Part shown: positions 1 through 10,953 of the stretch, in pieces
How the letters are laid out: every line of letters starts with the position of its first letter
Numbering within the stretch: the stretch's first letter is position 1
From: Rhodothermia bacterium
GTDB taxonomy: Bacteria; Bacteroidota; Rhodothermia; Balneolales; Natronogracilivirgulaceae
Direction of reading: 5' to 3'
Assembly: GCA_007122185.1 (NCBI GenBank)
Contig: SKUI01000077.1
Coordinates: forward strand, 1 to 13,800
Length of the DNA stretch: 13,800 bases
Translations under genes and position numbers: made by a program
Notes under the pieces: generated by a model
Seen by the model: only the letters and a program-made list of their open reading frames with translations
The model's database searches: none
Told to the model about the DNA's origin: nothing

Positions 1-28
1 CTTGCCGGTGTGGACTTTGACTGTGTGC

Positions 29-466
29 TCATAATTTGTCTTTGGGAACGATTGCTGCCGTTGCTTCCATTTCACAGGCCATATCCCCTTGAACAGTAGC
101 CTTGCCCTTCATTGTCAGGAAGTTGCGACGTTCACTAATCAGTTCCACTTCTATGAGAAGCTGGTCGCCGGGCACGACCGGCCTGCGGAATCGCGCATTT
201 TTTATGCCCGAGAAGACGATTATGACGTCATCCGGATTTTCAATGCGGTTTTTGAGCGTCAGCAGACATCCGGCCTGGGCAAGGGCCTCCACCTGTAGCA
301 CTCCCGGCATGACGGGGGACGATGGAAAGTGGCCATTGAAAAACTCCTCATTGACAGAGACGTTTTTTATGGCAACGATGTGCTTATCCCCTATCTCAAG
401 TACCCTGTCAATCAGAAGGAACGGATACCGGTGAGGAAGCAGTGACTTTATTTCATTGATGTGCAT
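29..466 (-). CDS. fabZ: 3-hydroxyacyl-ACP dehydratase FabZ
   Basis: Cytosolic hot-dog-fold enzyme of type II fatty acid synthesis. The family dehydrates (3R)-3-hydroxyacyl-ACP to trans-2-enoyl-ACP. The protein is 145 residues, the usual FabZ length. It starts with MHINEIKSLLPHRYPFLL, the classic FabZ opening, and has the active-site segments GHFP (His46) and PGVLQVEALAQ (Glu60), which supply the catalytic His/Glu pair. The frame stays open upstream to 604, but those 46 extra codons resemble no FabZ sequence, and a promoter (493-523) lies inside them, so I chose the ATG at 466. No Shine-Dalgarno sequence precedes it. It is the last gene of the leftward block, 143 bases after menG, and probably has its own transcript. 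In many Bacteroidota FabZ is fused to LpxC; this copy stands alone, with nothing LpxC-like in front of it. Identification is very secure. Confidence 0.96.
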   Translation of the reverse strand: MHINEIKSLLPHRYPFLLIDRVLEIGDKHIVAIKNVSVNEEFFNGHFPSSPVMPGVLQVEALAQAGCLLTLKNRIENPDDVIIVFSGIKNARFRRPVVPGDQLLIEVELISERRNFLTMKGKATVQGDMACEMEATAAIVPKDKL

Positions 467-492
467 GACATTTGATTTAGTTTGGATGCAGT

Positions 493-523
493 CAAAAATA
501 CACAACTTGACCCAAGGAACCAA
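493..523 (-). promoter_or_regulatory. Bacteroidota-type promoter of fabZ
   Basis: Reading leftward, TTGG (523-520) is followed after 19 bases by TATTTTTG (500-493). This matches the TTG-N(17-23)-TAnnTTTG architecture known for the Bacteroidota primary sigma factor. Transcription would begin near 486, about 20 bases before the fabZ ATG at 466. This supports the shorter fabZ start and a transcript separate from menG. It is a motif match only. Confidence 0.6.
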
Positions 524-609
524 TGCTGGCGCAGGGATAAGAGTTGGATGGAGTGCAAATGGACTCGTTTCACGTGGGACAGAGGTGCCGTCCGGACCTG
601 GCACAAGAA

Positions 610-1299
610 CTACAGTACTTCTCCGATGTAAATATACGCAATCCCCTGCATCAAAGGTTTGCTGTCAAATGATTTAAAGCGACCTGTCTTCTTCATCAGG
701 GAAAGGAACCGGTCGCCCGCCGGAAAAGCAGCACTGGTTTCAGGCAGATACTGGTAGGCCTGACGATTGCCGCTGATCCATCCGCCCAGAAGCGGTATGA
801 CATATTTGCTGTGCCATTGGAAGGGATACTTCATGATACCGTGAGGCTGTCCAAATTCCAGGACCACGACTTTCCCATTCGGCCTGACCACACGCGCCAT
901 TTCGGAAAGAGCGGTGACGGGGTCGTCCACATTGCGGATGCCAAAAGCAATACTGCTGATGTCAAAACGATCATCTTCGTAGGGCAGGTCCATGGCATCT
1001 GCTACCTCCCAGATGATCTTCAACCCTTGCTTTCTGGATTTCTCCGGGGCTGGTACAAGCATTTCGGCACAGAAATCAGTGCCTACCACGGTTCCTGATG
1101 ATCCAACAGCTTTTTTATAGGCAATGGCCAGATCTCCGGTCCCGGTAGCACAATCAAGCACACTCATTCCTTCCGAAGCCCCGGTAACCCGGACGGTTTT
1201 TTTTCGCCATCTGTGGTGCACTCCAAGGGAGAGCAGCGAGTTAAGCAGATCGTACCGCCCGGAGATGGAGGCGAACATCCGCCGTACTTCTTCGCTCAT
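610..1299 (-). CDS. menG: Demethylmenaquinone methyltransferase (MenG/UbiE family)
   Basis: SAM-dependent C-methyltransferase that carries out the last step of menaquinone synthesis, converting demethylmenaquinone to menaquinone. The 229-residue length is normal. It has a Rossmann-type SAM site VLDCATGTGDLA (47-58), an acidic residue at the end of strand 2 (GTD, Asp75), the FGIRNVDD segment (119-126) and the UbiE/MenG signature YQYLPETSAAFP (182-193). The N-terminal MFxxIxxRYDLLN stretch (8-20) is also characteristic. Menaquinone rather than ubiquinone as substrate is inferred from the likely lineage. The gene begins five bases after the stop of the membrane-protein gene, so the two are probably co-transcribed. 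An AAAAGGAAA stretch lies just before the ATG but also encodes the neighbour's last codons, so it is a doubtful ribosome-binding site. Confidence 0.95.
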   Translation of the reverse strand: MSEEVRRMFASISGRYDLLNSLLSLGVHHRWRKKTVRVTGASEGMSVLDCATGTGDLAIAYKKAVGSSGTVVGTDFCAEMLVPAPEKSRKQGLKIIWEVADAMDLPYEDDRFDISSIAFGIRNVDDPVTALSEMARVVRPNGKVVVLEFGQPHGIMKYPFQWHSKYVIPLLGGWISGNRQAYQYLPETSAAFPAGDRFLSLMKKTGRFKSFDSKPLMQGIAYIYIGEVL

Positions 1300-1303
1300 T
1301 TGA

Positions 1304-1957
1304 TTATTTCCTTTTCCTGTACTTTCGTAGGACTTCCTGTTGCTTTCCGATCAGTGTGAGAATCTCTTTCTCCATCGCATCCACTTCCCTTACCGGGATG
1401 TCTTCCCTGATCGCATGTTTCAGGATGATCATCTTTAATACCCTGTCATTGAGCAATAACGTTCCCTGAATCAGTTTTCCATACAACCATTCCACTAAAA
1501 AACGGAACCATCCGAACTTCAGAACACAAAAAACCAAGATTCCAAGGAACACCGAGGTATACTCACCGGTAATTCCCATCCAGCTCAGTACCAGCATGGA
1601 CACGATGACAACCACGATCTCTTTATCGATCAGCCATAGCAGCCTTGTGAGTGGAATGCTGATAACACTGCTTTTATTGATGTGCCATACCGGCACAAAA
1701 AAAAGTGCAATGAGCAGCGCAGGATATAATCCCGAGAAGTACAGGAGCAGCATGAAAAGTACGATCCCGATATTGTCGGCACTGCGGATCCAGATCTCGG
1801 ATTGCTTTATCAGTTTTTCGAGTGAGTGGATTTTGAGCAGGCCCGGGGCATATTTCTCCAGTGCCTCTGATGTGATGTGAAACCAGTTGCCGGCAGAAGT
1901 AAAAATACCGCGGGGTGTCTCTATGAAATGACTGTCGGGATGACGGGACAAGCTCAT
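1304..1957 (-). CDS. Putative four-helix membrane protein, function unknown
   Basis: I do not recognise the family of this 217-residue protein. About 60 soluble N-terminal residues lead into two hydrophobic pairs, near 62-77/78-93 and 112-128/134-152, which suggests four membrane helices in two hairpins. The C-terminal tail of about 65 residues is charged, with a helical and possibly coiled-coil stretch at 190-214 ending in RKYRKRK. There is no evident signal peptide, Cys/His metal site or nucleotide-binding motif. The start at 1957 is the first ATG after a structured leader (hairpin at 1972-2011). It ends four bases before menG, so translation of the two may be coupled. A link to quinone or membrane metabolism is only a guess from position. 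It looks like a real gene: the frame is long and uninterrupted, it is hydrophobic in a patterned way, and it fits the operon spacing. Confidence 0.75.
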   Translation of the reverse strand: MSLSRHPDSHFIETPRGIFTSAGNWFHITSEALEKYAPGLLKIHSLEKLIKQSEIWIRSADNIGIVLFMLLLYFSGLYPALLIALFFVPVWHINKSSVISIPLTRLLWLIDKEIVVVIVSMLVLSWMGITGEYTSVFLGILVFCVLKFGWFRFLVEWLYGKLIQGTLLLNDRVLKMIILKHAIREDIPVREVDAMEKEILTLIGKQQEVLRKYRKRK

Positions 1958-1971
1958 TGAAATAACCGATC

Positions 1972-2011
1972 AATTCCGTCTTTTATTCAGGTAATGAATC
2001 GGACGGCAATT
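1972..2011 (-). promoter_or_regulatory. Bulged hairpin in the leader of the membrane-protein gene
   Basis: AATTCCGTC (1972-1980) pairs with GACGG-C-AATT (2002-2011), leaving one bulged C. Inside it, ATTCA (1985-1989) pairs with TGAAT (1995-1999) around a five-base loop. The element ends 14 bases before the leftward ATG at 1957. There is no T-run on the leftward strand, so an intrinsic terminator for comF is unlikely. It could be an RNA control element or chance pairing. No Bacteroidota -7 box was found nearby. Confidence 0.35.
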
Positions 2012-2164
2012 TATTGTAATCCTGAGTAAACGACAAACCGTGATGGCCCTCTTTCTATTTCTGGCTTTCTCCATGCCATCTGAAGGTGAACGCATCTGAA
2101 TCTGTTTTTGCAGTAATAATTGTATTTACAGTTGCATCCTCATCGGAAGATTCTGTTCCCGCCA

Positions 2165-2860
2165 TCAGGCCCTCGCTATGGTTGCCACACCTGTTTTCCC
2201 GCAGTATCCCCTTATGAGCGATGCCAGCTCAAATACCGTTGCACCGGTGGTGATAACATCATCAACAATGATCACATCCCGGTTCACAAACGTTTGCTGT
2301 TCCCTGATCACAAAAGCGCCTGAAAGGTTTTTTCTTCTGTTGAATGCATTCAATCCCGTTTGTGTCCGGGTATTCCTGATGCGTTGCACGGCGCCATGGG
2401 GCGCGATTTCTGCACCGGTTACATTGGCAATGCCAAAAGCAATCAGAAATGACTGGTTATATCCCCTTTTTCGCTCTCTTGCTGGATGCAGCGGTACCGG
2501 CAGCAATATGGTTTCATGACTGATACGCAAATAGCTGTTGTTTAGCAGCTCTTTTCCAAGTTTTTCTCCCAGAGTGACTCCCAGATCTGCCAGGCCGCTG
2601 TATTTGACATGGTGAAGCACATCCTGAAGAAAACCTCCCTTGTCAAACTCCCAGAGTGTATGTTGCATGGTTATCCACTCGGGCAGCACCAGCCCCTCAG
2701 AGGACTCCCTGCCGTCTTCATTGGATGGTTCGAAAGCATGGTCCAGACAGTATGTGCACAAATGACACCGATCGACCTGCCGATCACCGCAAACCAGGCA
2801 GGATACCGGATAGAGCAGATCAAACAGGTCATTGCCCGCGCTCGTAAGTAACTTGAACAT
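2165..2860 (-). CDS. comF: ComF-family phosphoribosyltransferase-like protein
   Basis: Member of the ComF/GntX family, proteins with a phosphoribosyltransferase fold that are tied to DNA uptake during competence in Bacillus and Haemophilus. The exact biochemical role is unsettled, and competence in this organism is not shown. The 231-residue length is typical. The N-terminus (17-38) has the zinc-ribbon-like cysteine cluster C21xxC24...C32xxC35xxC38. The family signature PVPLHPARERKRGYNQS lies at 121-137, and the PRPP-binding loop VIIVDDVITTGAT at 196-208. The start at 2860 gives the usual short lead MFKLL before the Cys motif; no Shine-Dalgarno sequence is visible. It is separated by 207 bases from the next leftward gene and diverges from the rodZ-like gene. 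No other competence gene is in the window. Family assignment is secure; the cellular role is inferred. Confidence 0.93.
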   Translation of the reverse strand: MFKLLTSAGNDLFDLLYPVSCLVCGDRQVDRCHLCTYCLDHAFEPSNEDGRESSEGLVLPEWITMQHTLWEFDKGGFLQDVLHHVKYSGLADLGVTLGEKLGKELLNNSYLRISHETILLPVPLHPARERKRGYNQSFLIAFGIANVTGAEIAPHGAVQRIRNTRTQTGLNAFNRRKNLSGAFVIREQQTFVNRDVIIVDDVITTGATVFELASLIRGYCGKTGVATIARA

Positions 2861-2927
2861 GACTTAAAAATTAATGGATGGATGTGAGTGTATCAGCCTG
2901 CAACAGGGCCGGAAAACGTTCGGATGC

Positions 2928-2967
2928 CATCGATACATCATCGCTGCCGTCGATACATCATCGCTTC
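2928..2967. repeat. Two-copy 20-bp tandem duplication
   Basis: Two adjacent 20-base units (2928-2947 and 2948-2967) match at 18 of 20 positions. They share the exact 16-mer TCGATACATCATCGCT at 2930-2945 and 2950-2965. Each unit also contains the short inverted pair GAT...ATC. It lies in the noncoding divergent region, so it may be a duplicated operator or a recent slippage event. Confidence 0.8.
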
Positions 2968-3110
2968 TGATACTGTGTGACCTATAGATGACGGAGCCGG
3001 CCATTCCTTTCATTCAGAGCACAATAATCCGGGAAAAAACGCGATTTAAAAACCATCCTGGAGCGTTTCCAAAAAAATTGGTTAATTAGGGATTCAGCGT
3101 TATCATTTAC

Positions 3111-3118
3111 TATATTTG
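3111..3118 (+). promoter_or_regulatory. Likely -7 promoter box for the rodZ-like gene
   Basis: TATATTTG fits the Bacteroidota -7 consensus TAnnTTTG exactly. No clear TTG element sits 17-23 bases upstream; the nearest TTGG, at 3078, is about 29 bases away, so the upstream half is weak. A transcript starting near 3125 would leave a leader of about 36 bases before the ATG at 3161. It would exclude the in-frame TTG at 3116 as a start. Confidence 0.5.
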
Positions 3119-3160
3119 TGCAAATTTCATTCTGATACTCCATTTTGCAGGTACTCCCCT

Positions 3161-6525
<3,365 letters not shown>

Positions 6526-6661
6526 CCGGATTTGTTATTTTACCAACTGTCCTGCAACCTGACGGATACCAATGCGATGGGCGGCCAATGACACCATCCC
6601 CCATGCAGATACCGAATCCGGATGTTCCGGGAGAATCTGGAATCCTTACAGTTATAAACAG

Positions 6662-7015
6662 ATGAAATTTGAAATTCAGACCGAAGAAGATTACTCCATC
6701 ATGACGCTTAAGTCGGAGCGGCTCGACAGCAAAGTGGCACCCGAACTGAAAAGCCAGTTCATCGTGCTTGCCAATACCCGGGATACCGGACATCTGATCC
6801 TGGATCTTGGCGCTGTTACCTTTGCCGATTCCAGTGGCCTGGGTGCGCTGTTGCTGGCCCAGCGGCTGTACCGCGACCTGGACCGCAACCTCGTTCTTTG
6901 CAACGTGCCGGAACGCATCCGCAAGCTTCTTGAGATCTCTCAACTCAACAACGTGTTCACCATTGCTTACGACACATCCGAAGGCATCTCCCTCGCCTCC
7001 GAAACAGCCGGGTGA
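6662..7015 (+). CDS. STAS-domain protein, anti-sigma factor antagonist-like
   Basis: A small cytosolic protein of 117 residues consisting of one STAS domain, like SpoIIAA/RsbV. Family members bind a serine-kinase anti-sigma factor or other partners and are switched by phosphorylation of a conserved serine. The motif TFADSSGLGALLLAQ (53-67) holds that site; Ser58 is the expected phospho-acceptor by alignment to the DSSG motif of SpoIIAA. The frame stays open back to 6572, but the STAS fold begins at MKFEIQTEEDYSIMTL, so I chose the ATG at 6662. It is 136 bases after ligA and 74 before the symporter. No partner kinase, phosphatase or sigma factor is in the window, so its target is unknown. Domain call secure, pathway unknown. 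Confidence 0.9.
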   Translation: MKFEIQTEEDYSIMTLKSERLDSKVAPELKSQFIVLANTRDTGHLILDLGAVTFADSSGLGALLLAQRLYRDLDRNLVLCNVPERIRKLLEISQLNNVFTIAYDTSEGISLASETAG

Positions 7016-7089
7016 CACTACGTATGAAACCGCGGGATTGACAGCTATTTTTCGACATAACCGCCCTCCTTTACCGGATATTATTATAC

Positions 7090-8544
7090 ATGGGACTTAC
7101 ACTTGTTGACCTTCTGGTTATTATTCTTTATTTGCTGCTCTGTGTTGTCATCGGTATCAAGGCGGGTGGACGGCCTTCCGACTCCACATCCTATTTCAAG
7201 ACAGACGGCAAAGTTCCCTGGTGGGCCGTTTCCCTTTCGGTGGTAGCCACCGAGACCAGCATGCTTACGGTCATTTCGATCCCGGCCGTCGCCTACCTGG
7301 GCAGTTTCGTTTTCCTCCAGATTGTATTCGGGTACATACTCGGCCGGATTGTCGTCGCCTGGCTCATCCTGCCCTCCTATTTCAAGGGAGAGCAGAAAAC
7401 GGCCTATACGTTTTTCAAAGAACGTTTCGGTCCCGGTTTCCAGCGGCTTATTTCGATTGTCTTCCTGGTGACCCGCCTGCTGGCCGACGGTGTGCGGCTT
7501 TTCGCTGCGGCCATTCCCATCAAGGTGATCACCGGCCTGGACTATCCCGTATCCATCTCCATCATCGCGGCGCTCACCCTGGCCTACACCTATTACGGCG
7601 GACTGAAGTCCGTGATCTGGATTGATGTGCTGCAGCTGGCCGTGTACACGTTCGGCGGCGCTTTCGTGATATGGTATGCGGGGACGCACATAGTGGATCC
7701 GCTTATGCCCATGCTGGCGGATGCCGGCAAGCTCAGTGTCATCGTATGGCCGGAGTCGCTCACCTTTGTTTTCACCGAGCCCTACAACATCATTGGAGCT
7801 GTCCTTGGAGGTATGTTCCTTTCGATGGCATCGCACGGGGTCGATCATCTGATGGTGCAGCGGCTGCTCGCCTGCGGTGAACTCCGCAAGGCCCGGATGG
7901 CCATCGTCTCCAGCGGATTTCTGGTACTGATCCAGTTCGTGCTTTTTCTTTTTGTGGGGATGGCGATCTACGGCTACTACAACGGTCTTTCCATTGCAGA
8001 GCTCAACCTGACTCAGGCCGATGAAGTGCTGCTGAAGTTCATTAATGAGGAAATACCTGTCGGTATAGCCGGCCTGCTCATTGCCGGACTTTTCGCCGCC
8101 GCCATGAGCACGCTGAGCAGCTCGCTTTCGGCACTGTCCTCATCCACCCTGTTCGATGTCTTCCCAAAACTGTCGGAACTGCCCAACTCCATGAAGATAT
8201 CCCGGGGATTTACGCTGATGTGGACCGCCATCTTCATTTTGTTTGCCATATCGTTCACCAGTACGGAAAACCCGGTCATCGAACTGGGCCTTGCCATTGC
8301 CGGTTTTACCTATGGCGGCCTGCTGGGTGCATTCTTTACGGGCCGATACACCAATGTCAGCCGGACCAGTGCCACCATAGCACTGCTGGTATGTGTCTTT
8401 TCAATGGCGGCTATCATATTTTTGGGAAATATCGCGTATCCATGGTATACTTTGATAGGTGTCTCCATTTTCTTTACAACCGCAGCCATAGCGCACGCCA
8501 TATCATCAATTCTGCAAAAAGTCCGTCGTCAGCCCGGTTCATGA
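7090..8544 (+). CDS. Sodium:solute symporter (SSS family)
   Basis: Inner-membrane transporter of the solute:sodium symporter family (LeuT-like fold), which uses the Na+ gradient to import small solutes such as sugars, amino acids or carboxylates. The protein is 484 residues, with hydrophobic segments throughout (first at about 5-23) and roughly 12-13 likely helices. The family motif YYGGLKSVIWIDVLQ (168-182) is present. So is a Ser/Thr-rich helix AAAMSTLSSSLSALSSS near 335-351, where SSS proteins form a sodium site. The substrate cannot be read from sequence alone. The start at 7090 places the first helix right after MGLTLVD, as is usual. A weak TATTTTTC box lies about 40 bases upstream. The stop codon sits inside a 16-bp palindrome. 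Family assignment is secure. Confidence 0.94.
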   Translation: MGLTLVDLLVIILYLLLCVVIGIKAGGRPSDSTSYFKTDGKVPWWAVSLSVVATETSMLTVISIPAVAYLGSFVFLQIVFGYILGRIVVAWLILPSYFKGEQKTAYTFFKERFGPGFQRLISIVFLVTRLLADGVRLFAAAIPIKVITGLDYPVSISIIAALTLAYTYYGGLKSVIWIDVLQLAVYTFGGAFVIWYAGTHIVDPLMPMLADAGKLSVIVWPESLTFVFTEPYNIIGAVLGGMFLSMASHGVDHLMVQRLLACGELRKARMAIVSSGFLVLIQFVLFLFVGMAIYGYYNGLSIAELNLTQADEVLLKFINEEIPVGIAGLLIAGLFAAAMSTLSSSLSALSSSTLFDVFPKLSELPNSMKISRGFTLMWTAIFILFAISFTSTENPVIELGLAIAGFTYGGLLGAFFTGRYTNVSRTSATIALLVCVFSMAAIIFLGNIAYPWYTLIGVSIFFTTAAIAHAISSILQKVRRQPGS

Positions 8545-8549
8545 ACCGG
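8534..8549. repeat. Perfect 16-bp palindrome over the symporter stop codon
   Basis: CCGGTTCATGAACCGG is its own reverse complement. After one mismatch on each side the symmetry resumes with CAG (8530-8532) and CTG (8551-8553), giving a 24-base imperfect palindrome. The symporter TGA (8542-8544) is inside it, and the pgpH start is 35 bases beyond. No T-run follows closely, so it is a poor standard terminator. It could act as a dyad operator, a processing hairpin or an attenuating structure. Confidence 0.6.
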
Positions 8550-8584
8550 ACTGCATATTTGAAAATCATATTCTGACCAATCGT

Positions 8585-10939
8585 ATGGGTTTTCTGGAAA
8601 AACTGGGACTTCAAAGAAAGAAAAAGACATTCGTTCCTTTCACGACCGAGAAGATGAAAAAGGACGAGGCCCCGAGGTTCTTCAACAGGAACAATGTCAC
8701 CAAAATTATCATCAGCCTTGGCTTTCTCGTACTGATCATAGCCCTCTACCCCAGGACAGAGGTCCAGGAAATGGCTTACAGTATTGGGGAACCCTGGCGT
8801 AGCGATAATCTCACTGCTCCGTTTACCTTCAGCATCCTGAAACAGGAAGAGGAGATCCAGGCAGAGAAGCACGAGATCCGCCAGAACACCAATCCCATTT
8901 TTATCCTGAAGCACGAAGCGGAAACCAGAACGCTCCGGGAACTCGATACCCTCTTCACCAATCTGACTTCCGTACTTGAAGCGTATGCCGACTGGCAGGA
9001 ATCGCGCATGCTCGAGTCGGCGCAGCAGGCGCTGGAAGACAGCCTTTACTACATACGCACCCGTAACCGGTCCCAAATTGGCCTGGATGACAACGCCTGG
9101 GAGCCCCTTCTTTCACTGTATGCCCATGACCGGCTTCATGCTCCTTCAGACGACCGCTCAGGCAGATCCATAGCCAAAGAACTGCACGATGTGCTCAGCG
9201 ACCTGCTTCGCGAACTGTTTTCCGATGGCATCATAGATACTTCGAAAGAGATCATCACAACACCGGACATCACGATACGGGACCTCCGGGACCGGACCGA
9301 AAGAGAAGAGTCGGTCCAAACGGTACGTACCATGAGGGATGCAAGGGAGTTCGCAAGAATTCGGCTTTCCGGGCAATTCGAAGATGGCCTGATCCGCTCC
9401 GGCATACAGCTTTTCAACATGGTGGCGGAACCCAACCTCGTTTACAGTGAAGAGGACACCGCACAGAGAATCCAGGACCGCATCGACCGTATCTCCACTA
9501 CCAGGGGTGCCGTTTCTGCCGGCCAGACCATTATCCGTCGCGGCGATATCATCACTCCCGATCGCCATGTCATTTTGCAAAGCCTCGCAAGGGCACGTGC
9601 CGAGCGGGCAAGTGACATTGAAATCTGGAGCAAATACACAGGCGAAACCATTCTGGTGATAGCCGTTTTTCTCATTTTCTTCCTGTATCTCTATCTTTAC
9701 CGGCGCTCCATCTTCGACCGCAACCCCATGCTGCTGCTGGTCTTCCTGACTATTGCACTGGTCTACAGCATAGGTGCCTTCGTGGCACGGGTCGACGACC
9801 TCTCCCCCTACCTGGCACCTTTTGCCATCGCGCCGATTCTGCTCACCATCATTTTCGATTCACGGGTCGGACTCATGGTCACCACGCTCATTGCCTTGCT
9901 GGCCGGACTCATGTTCGGCAACAGCTTTGAATTCGCGGTAGCTACCATAACGGCTTGCAGCATAGGGGTTTACTCTGTGCGTGATGTCAAGGATCGCAGC
10001 CAGTTCTACATCACAACCCCCGGCCTTATTTTCTTTGCCTATGCCATTGTGCTTTTGGCATTTACACTTACCAAGGTGGGTGGATGGAGCATTTACTTCG
10101 ACAATCTGCCGTTCCTTGCCGGCAACGCTGTCGGTATCTGGCTCACTTATCCGCTGATCCTGCTCATTGAGAAAGCGTTCCGGATCACCACCGACGTCAC
10201 GCTGCTTGAACTCAGTGACACCAACAAACCCATCCTGAAGCGTCTCATGCTGGAAGCCCCGGGAACGTTTCACCACAGTCTTCAGGTAGCCAACCTTGCC
10301 GAGGCAGGCGCGGCAGGTATCGGTGCCAATGCCCTGCTTTGCCGCGTAGGCGCCCTGTACCACGACATCGGCAAAATGGAGAAGCCGCAATACTTTGTGG
10401 AAAACCAGATGAGCGGAAATGCCCACGACAAGCTCAAACCGCGCATGAGTGCCCTGATCATTAAAAATCATGTGGATGCCGGCGTGAATATGGCAAAGGA
10501 AATCGAGCTGCCGGAAATGATCATCGACTTCATAAAAACGCACCACGGAACGTCTCTGATCCGGTTTTTCTATGAAAAAGCGATGAATGAATCCGGAAAC
10601 GAGCAAGAGATCCAGGAGGAGGATTTCCGGTACGACGGACCCATTCCCAACAGCAAGGAAACCGGGATCCTGCTGCTTGCCGACGGCGTGGAAGCAGCCT
10701 CGCGGTCCATGTCCGACCACTCCTATTCAAAGCTGGAAAACCTTGTAAACCGCATGGTCGACGACCGCCTCGCCGAGGGTCAGCTCAACAACTGTGCCCT
10801 CACACTCAAAGACCTCAAGGTCATCAAAGATGTGTTTACCCGCATCCTGCAGGGGATGTATCATGGACGCGTAAAGTATCCGGGACAGGAAGAACAAGAA
10901 GCAGGTGGTGATGAAGACACCGGTGCAGAAACGTCATAA
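8585..10939 (+). CDS. pgpH: 7TM-HD phosphohydrolase, PgpH-type c-di-AMP phosphodiesterase
   Basis: Membrane receptor-like enzyme of the 7TMR-HD family. Characterised members (PgpH) hydrolyse cyclic di-AMP to pApA. Order over 784 residues: short cytosolic N-terminus, one helix at about 40-56, a large external 7TMR-HDED domain to about 350, a bundle of about seven helices at 353-540, then a cytosolic HD domain. The metal-binding set looks complete: His564 (FHHSLQVANL), His593-Asp594 (YHDIGK), His629 (NHVDAG), His653-His654 (THHGTS) and Asp700 (LADGVEA), with spacing close to Listeria PgpH. Asp/Glu-rich residues end the protein. xerD begins 14 bases after the stop, so the two probably share a transcript. 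c-di-AMP is the likely substrate from family knowledge; no cyclase is in the window. Confidence 0.93.
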   Translation: MGFLEKLGLQRKKKTFVPFTTEKMKKDEAPRFFNRNNVTKIIISLGFLVLIIALYPRTEVQEMAYSIGEPWRSDNLTAPFTFSILKQEEEIQAEKHEIRQNTNPIFILKHEAETRTLRELDTLFTNLTSVLEAYADWQESRMLESAQQALEDSLYYIRTRNRSQIGLDDNAWEPLLSLYAHDRLHAPSDDRSGRSIAKELHDVLSDLLRELFSDGIIDTSKEIITTPDITIRDLRDRTEREESVQTVRTMRDAREFARIRLSGQFEDGLIRSGIQLFNMVAEPNLVYSEEDTAQRIQDRIDRISTTRGAVSAGQTIIRRGDIITPDRHVILQSLARARAERASDIEIWSKYTGETILVIAVFLIFFLYLYLYRRSIFDRNPMLLLVFLTIALVYSIGAFVARVDDLSPYLAPFAIAPILLTIIFDSRVGLMVTTLIALLAGLMFGNSFEFAVATITACSIGVYSVRDVKDRSQFYITTPGLIFFAYAIVLLAFTLTKVGGWSIYFDNLPFLAGNAVGIWLTYPLILLIEKAFRITTDVTLLELSDTNKPILKRLMLEAPGTFHHSLQVANLAEAGAAGIGANALLCRVGALYHDIGKMEKPQYFVENQMSGNAHDKLKPRMSALIIKNHVDAGVNMAKEIELPEMIIDFIKTHHGTSLIRFFYEKAMNESGNEQEIQEEDFRYDGPIPNSKETGILLLADGVEAASRSMSDHSYSKLENLVNRMVDDRLAEGQLNNCALTLKDLKVIKDVFTRILQGMYHGRVKYPGQEEQEAGGDEDTGAETS

Positions 10940-10953
10940 GTATATATCCCCCA

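Larger units (their letters stand above)
2861..3160. other. Divergent intergenic region between comF and the rodZ-like gene
   Basis: These 300 bases separate two divergent genes. I see no credible coding frame and no tRNA. The region holds a 20-bp tandem duplication (2928-2967) and, near the right side, a -7 promoter box for the rightward gene (3111-3118). Leftward, TAATTTTT just before the comF ATG is one base off the TAnnTTTG box but too close to the start codon to be convincing. Confidence 0.7.

Noticed and set aside
2109..2136. AT-rich inverted repeat TGCAGTAA / TTAC-AGT-TGCA downstream of comF
   Set aside because: The stem needs a three-base bulge and is not followed by a T-run on the leftward strand, so a terminator call is not supported.
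6618..6630. CCGGA-TGT-TCCGG mini-hairpin between ligA and the STAS gene
   Set aside because: Only five pairs, with no T-run; likely chance in moderately GC-rich sequence.
7050..7060. Possible promoter box TATTTTTC before the symporter
   Set aside because: It misses the final G of TAnnTTTG, and no TTG element sits at the right distance upstream; too weak to call.
7084..7848. Leftward 254-codon open frame opposite the symporter
   Set aside because: It is a highly polar shadow of a hydrophobic membrane protein, as expected from the complementary strand of hydrophobic codons.
9860..10720. Leftward 286-codon open frame opposite the pgpH HD domain
   Set aside because: The rightward frame contains the full HD metal-binding set; the reverse translation has no recognisable motif.
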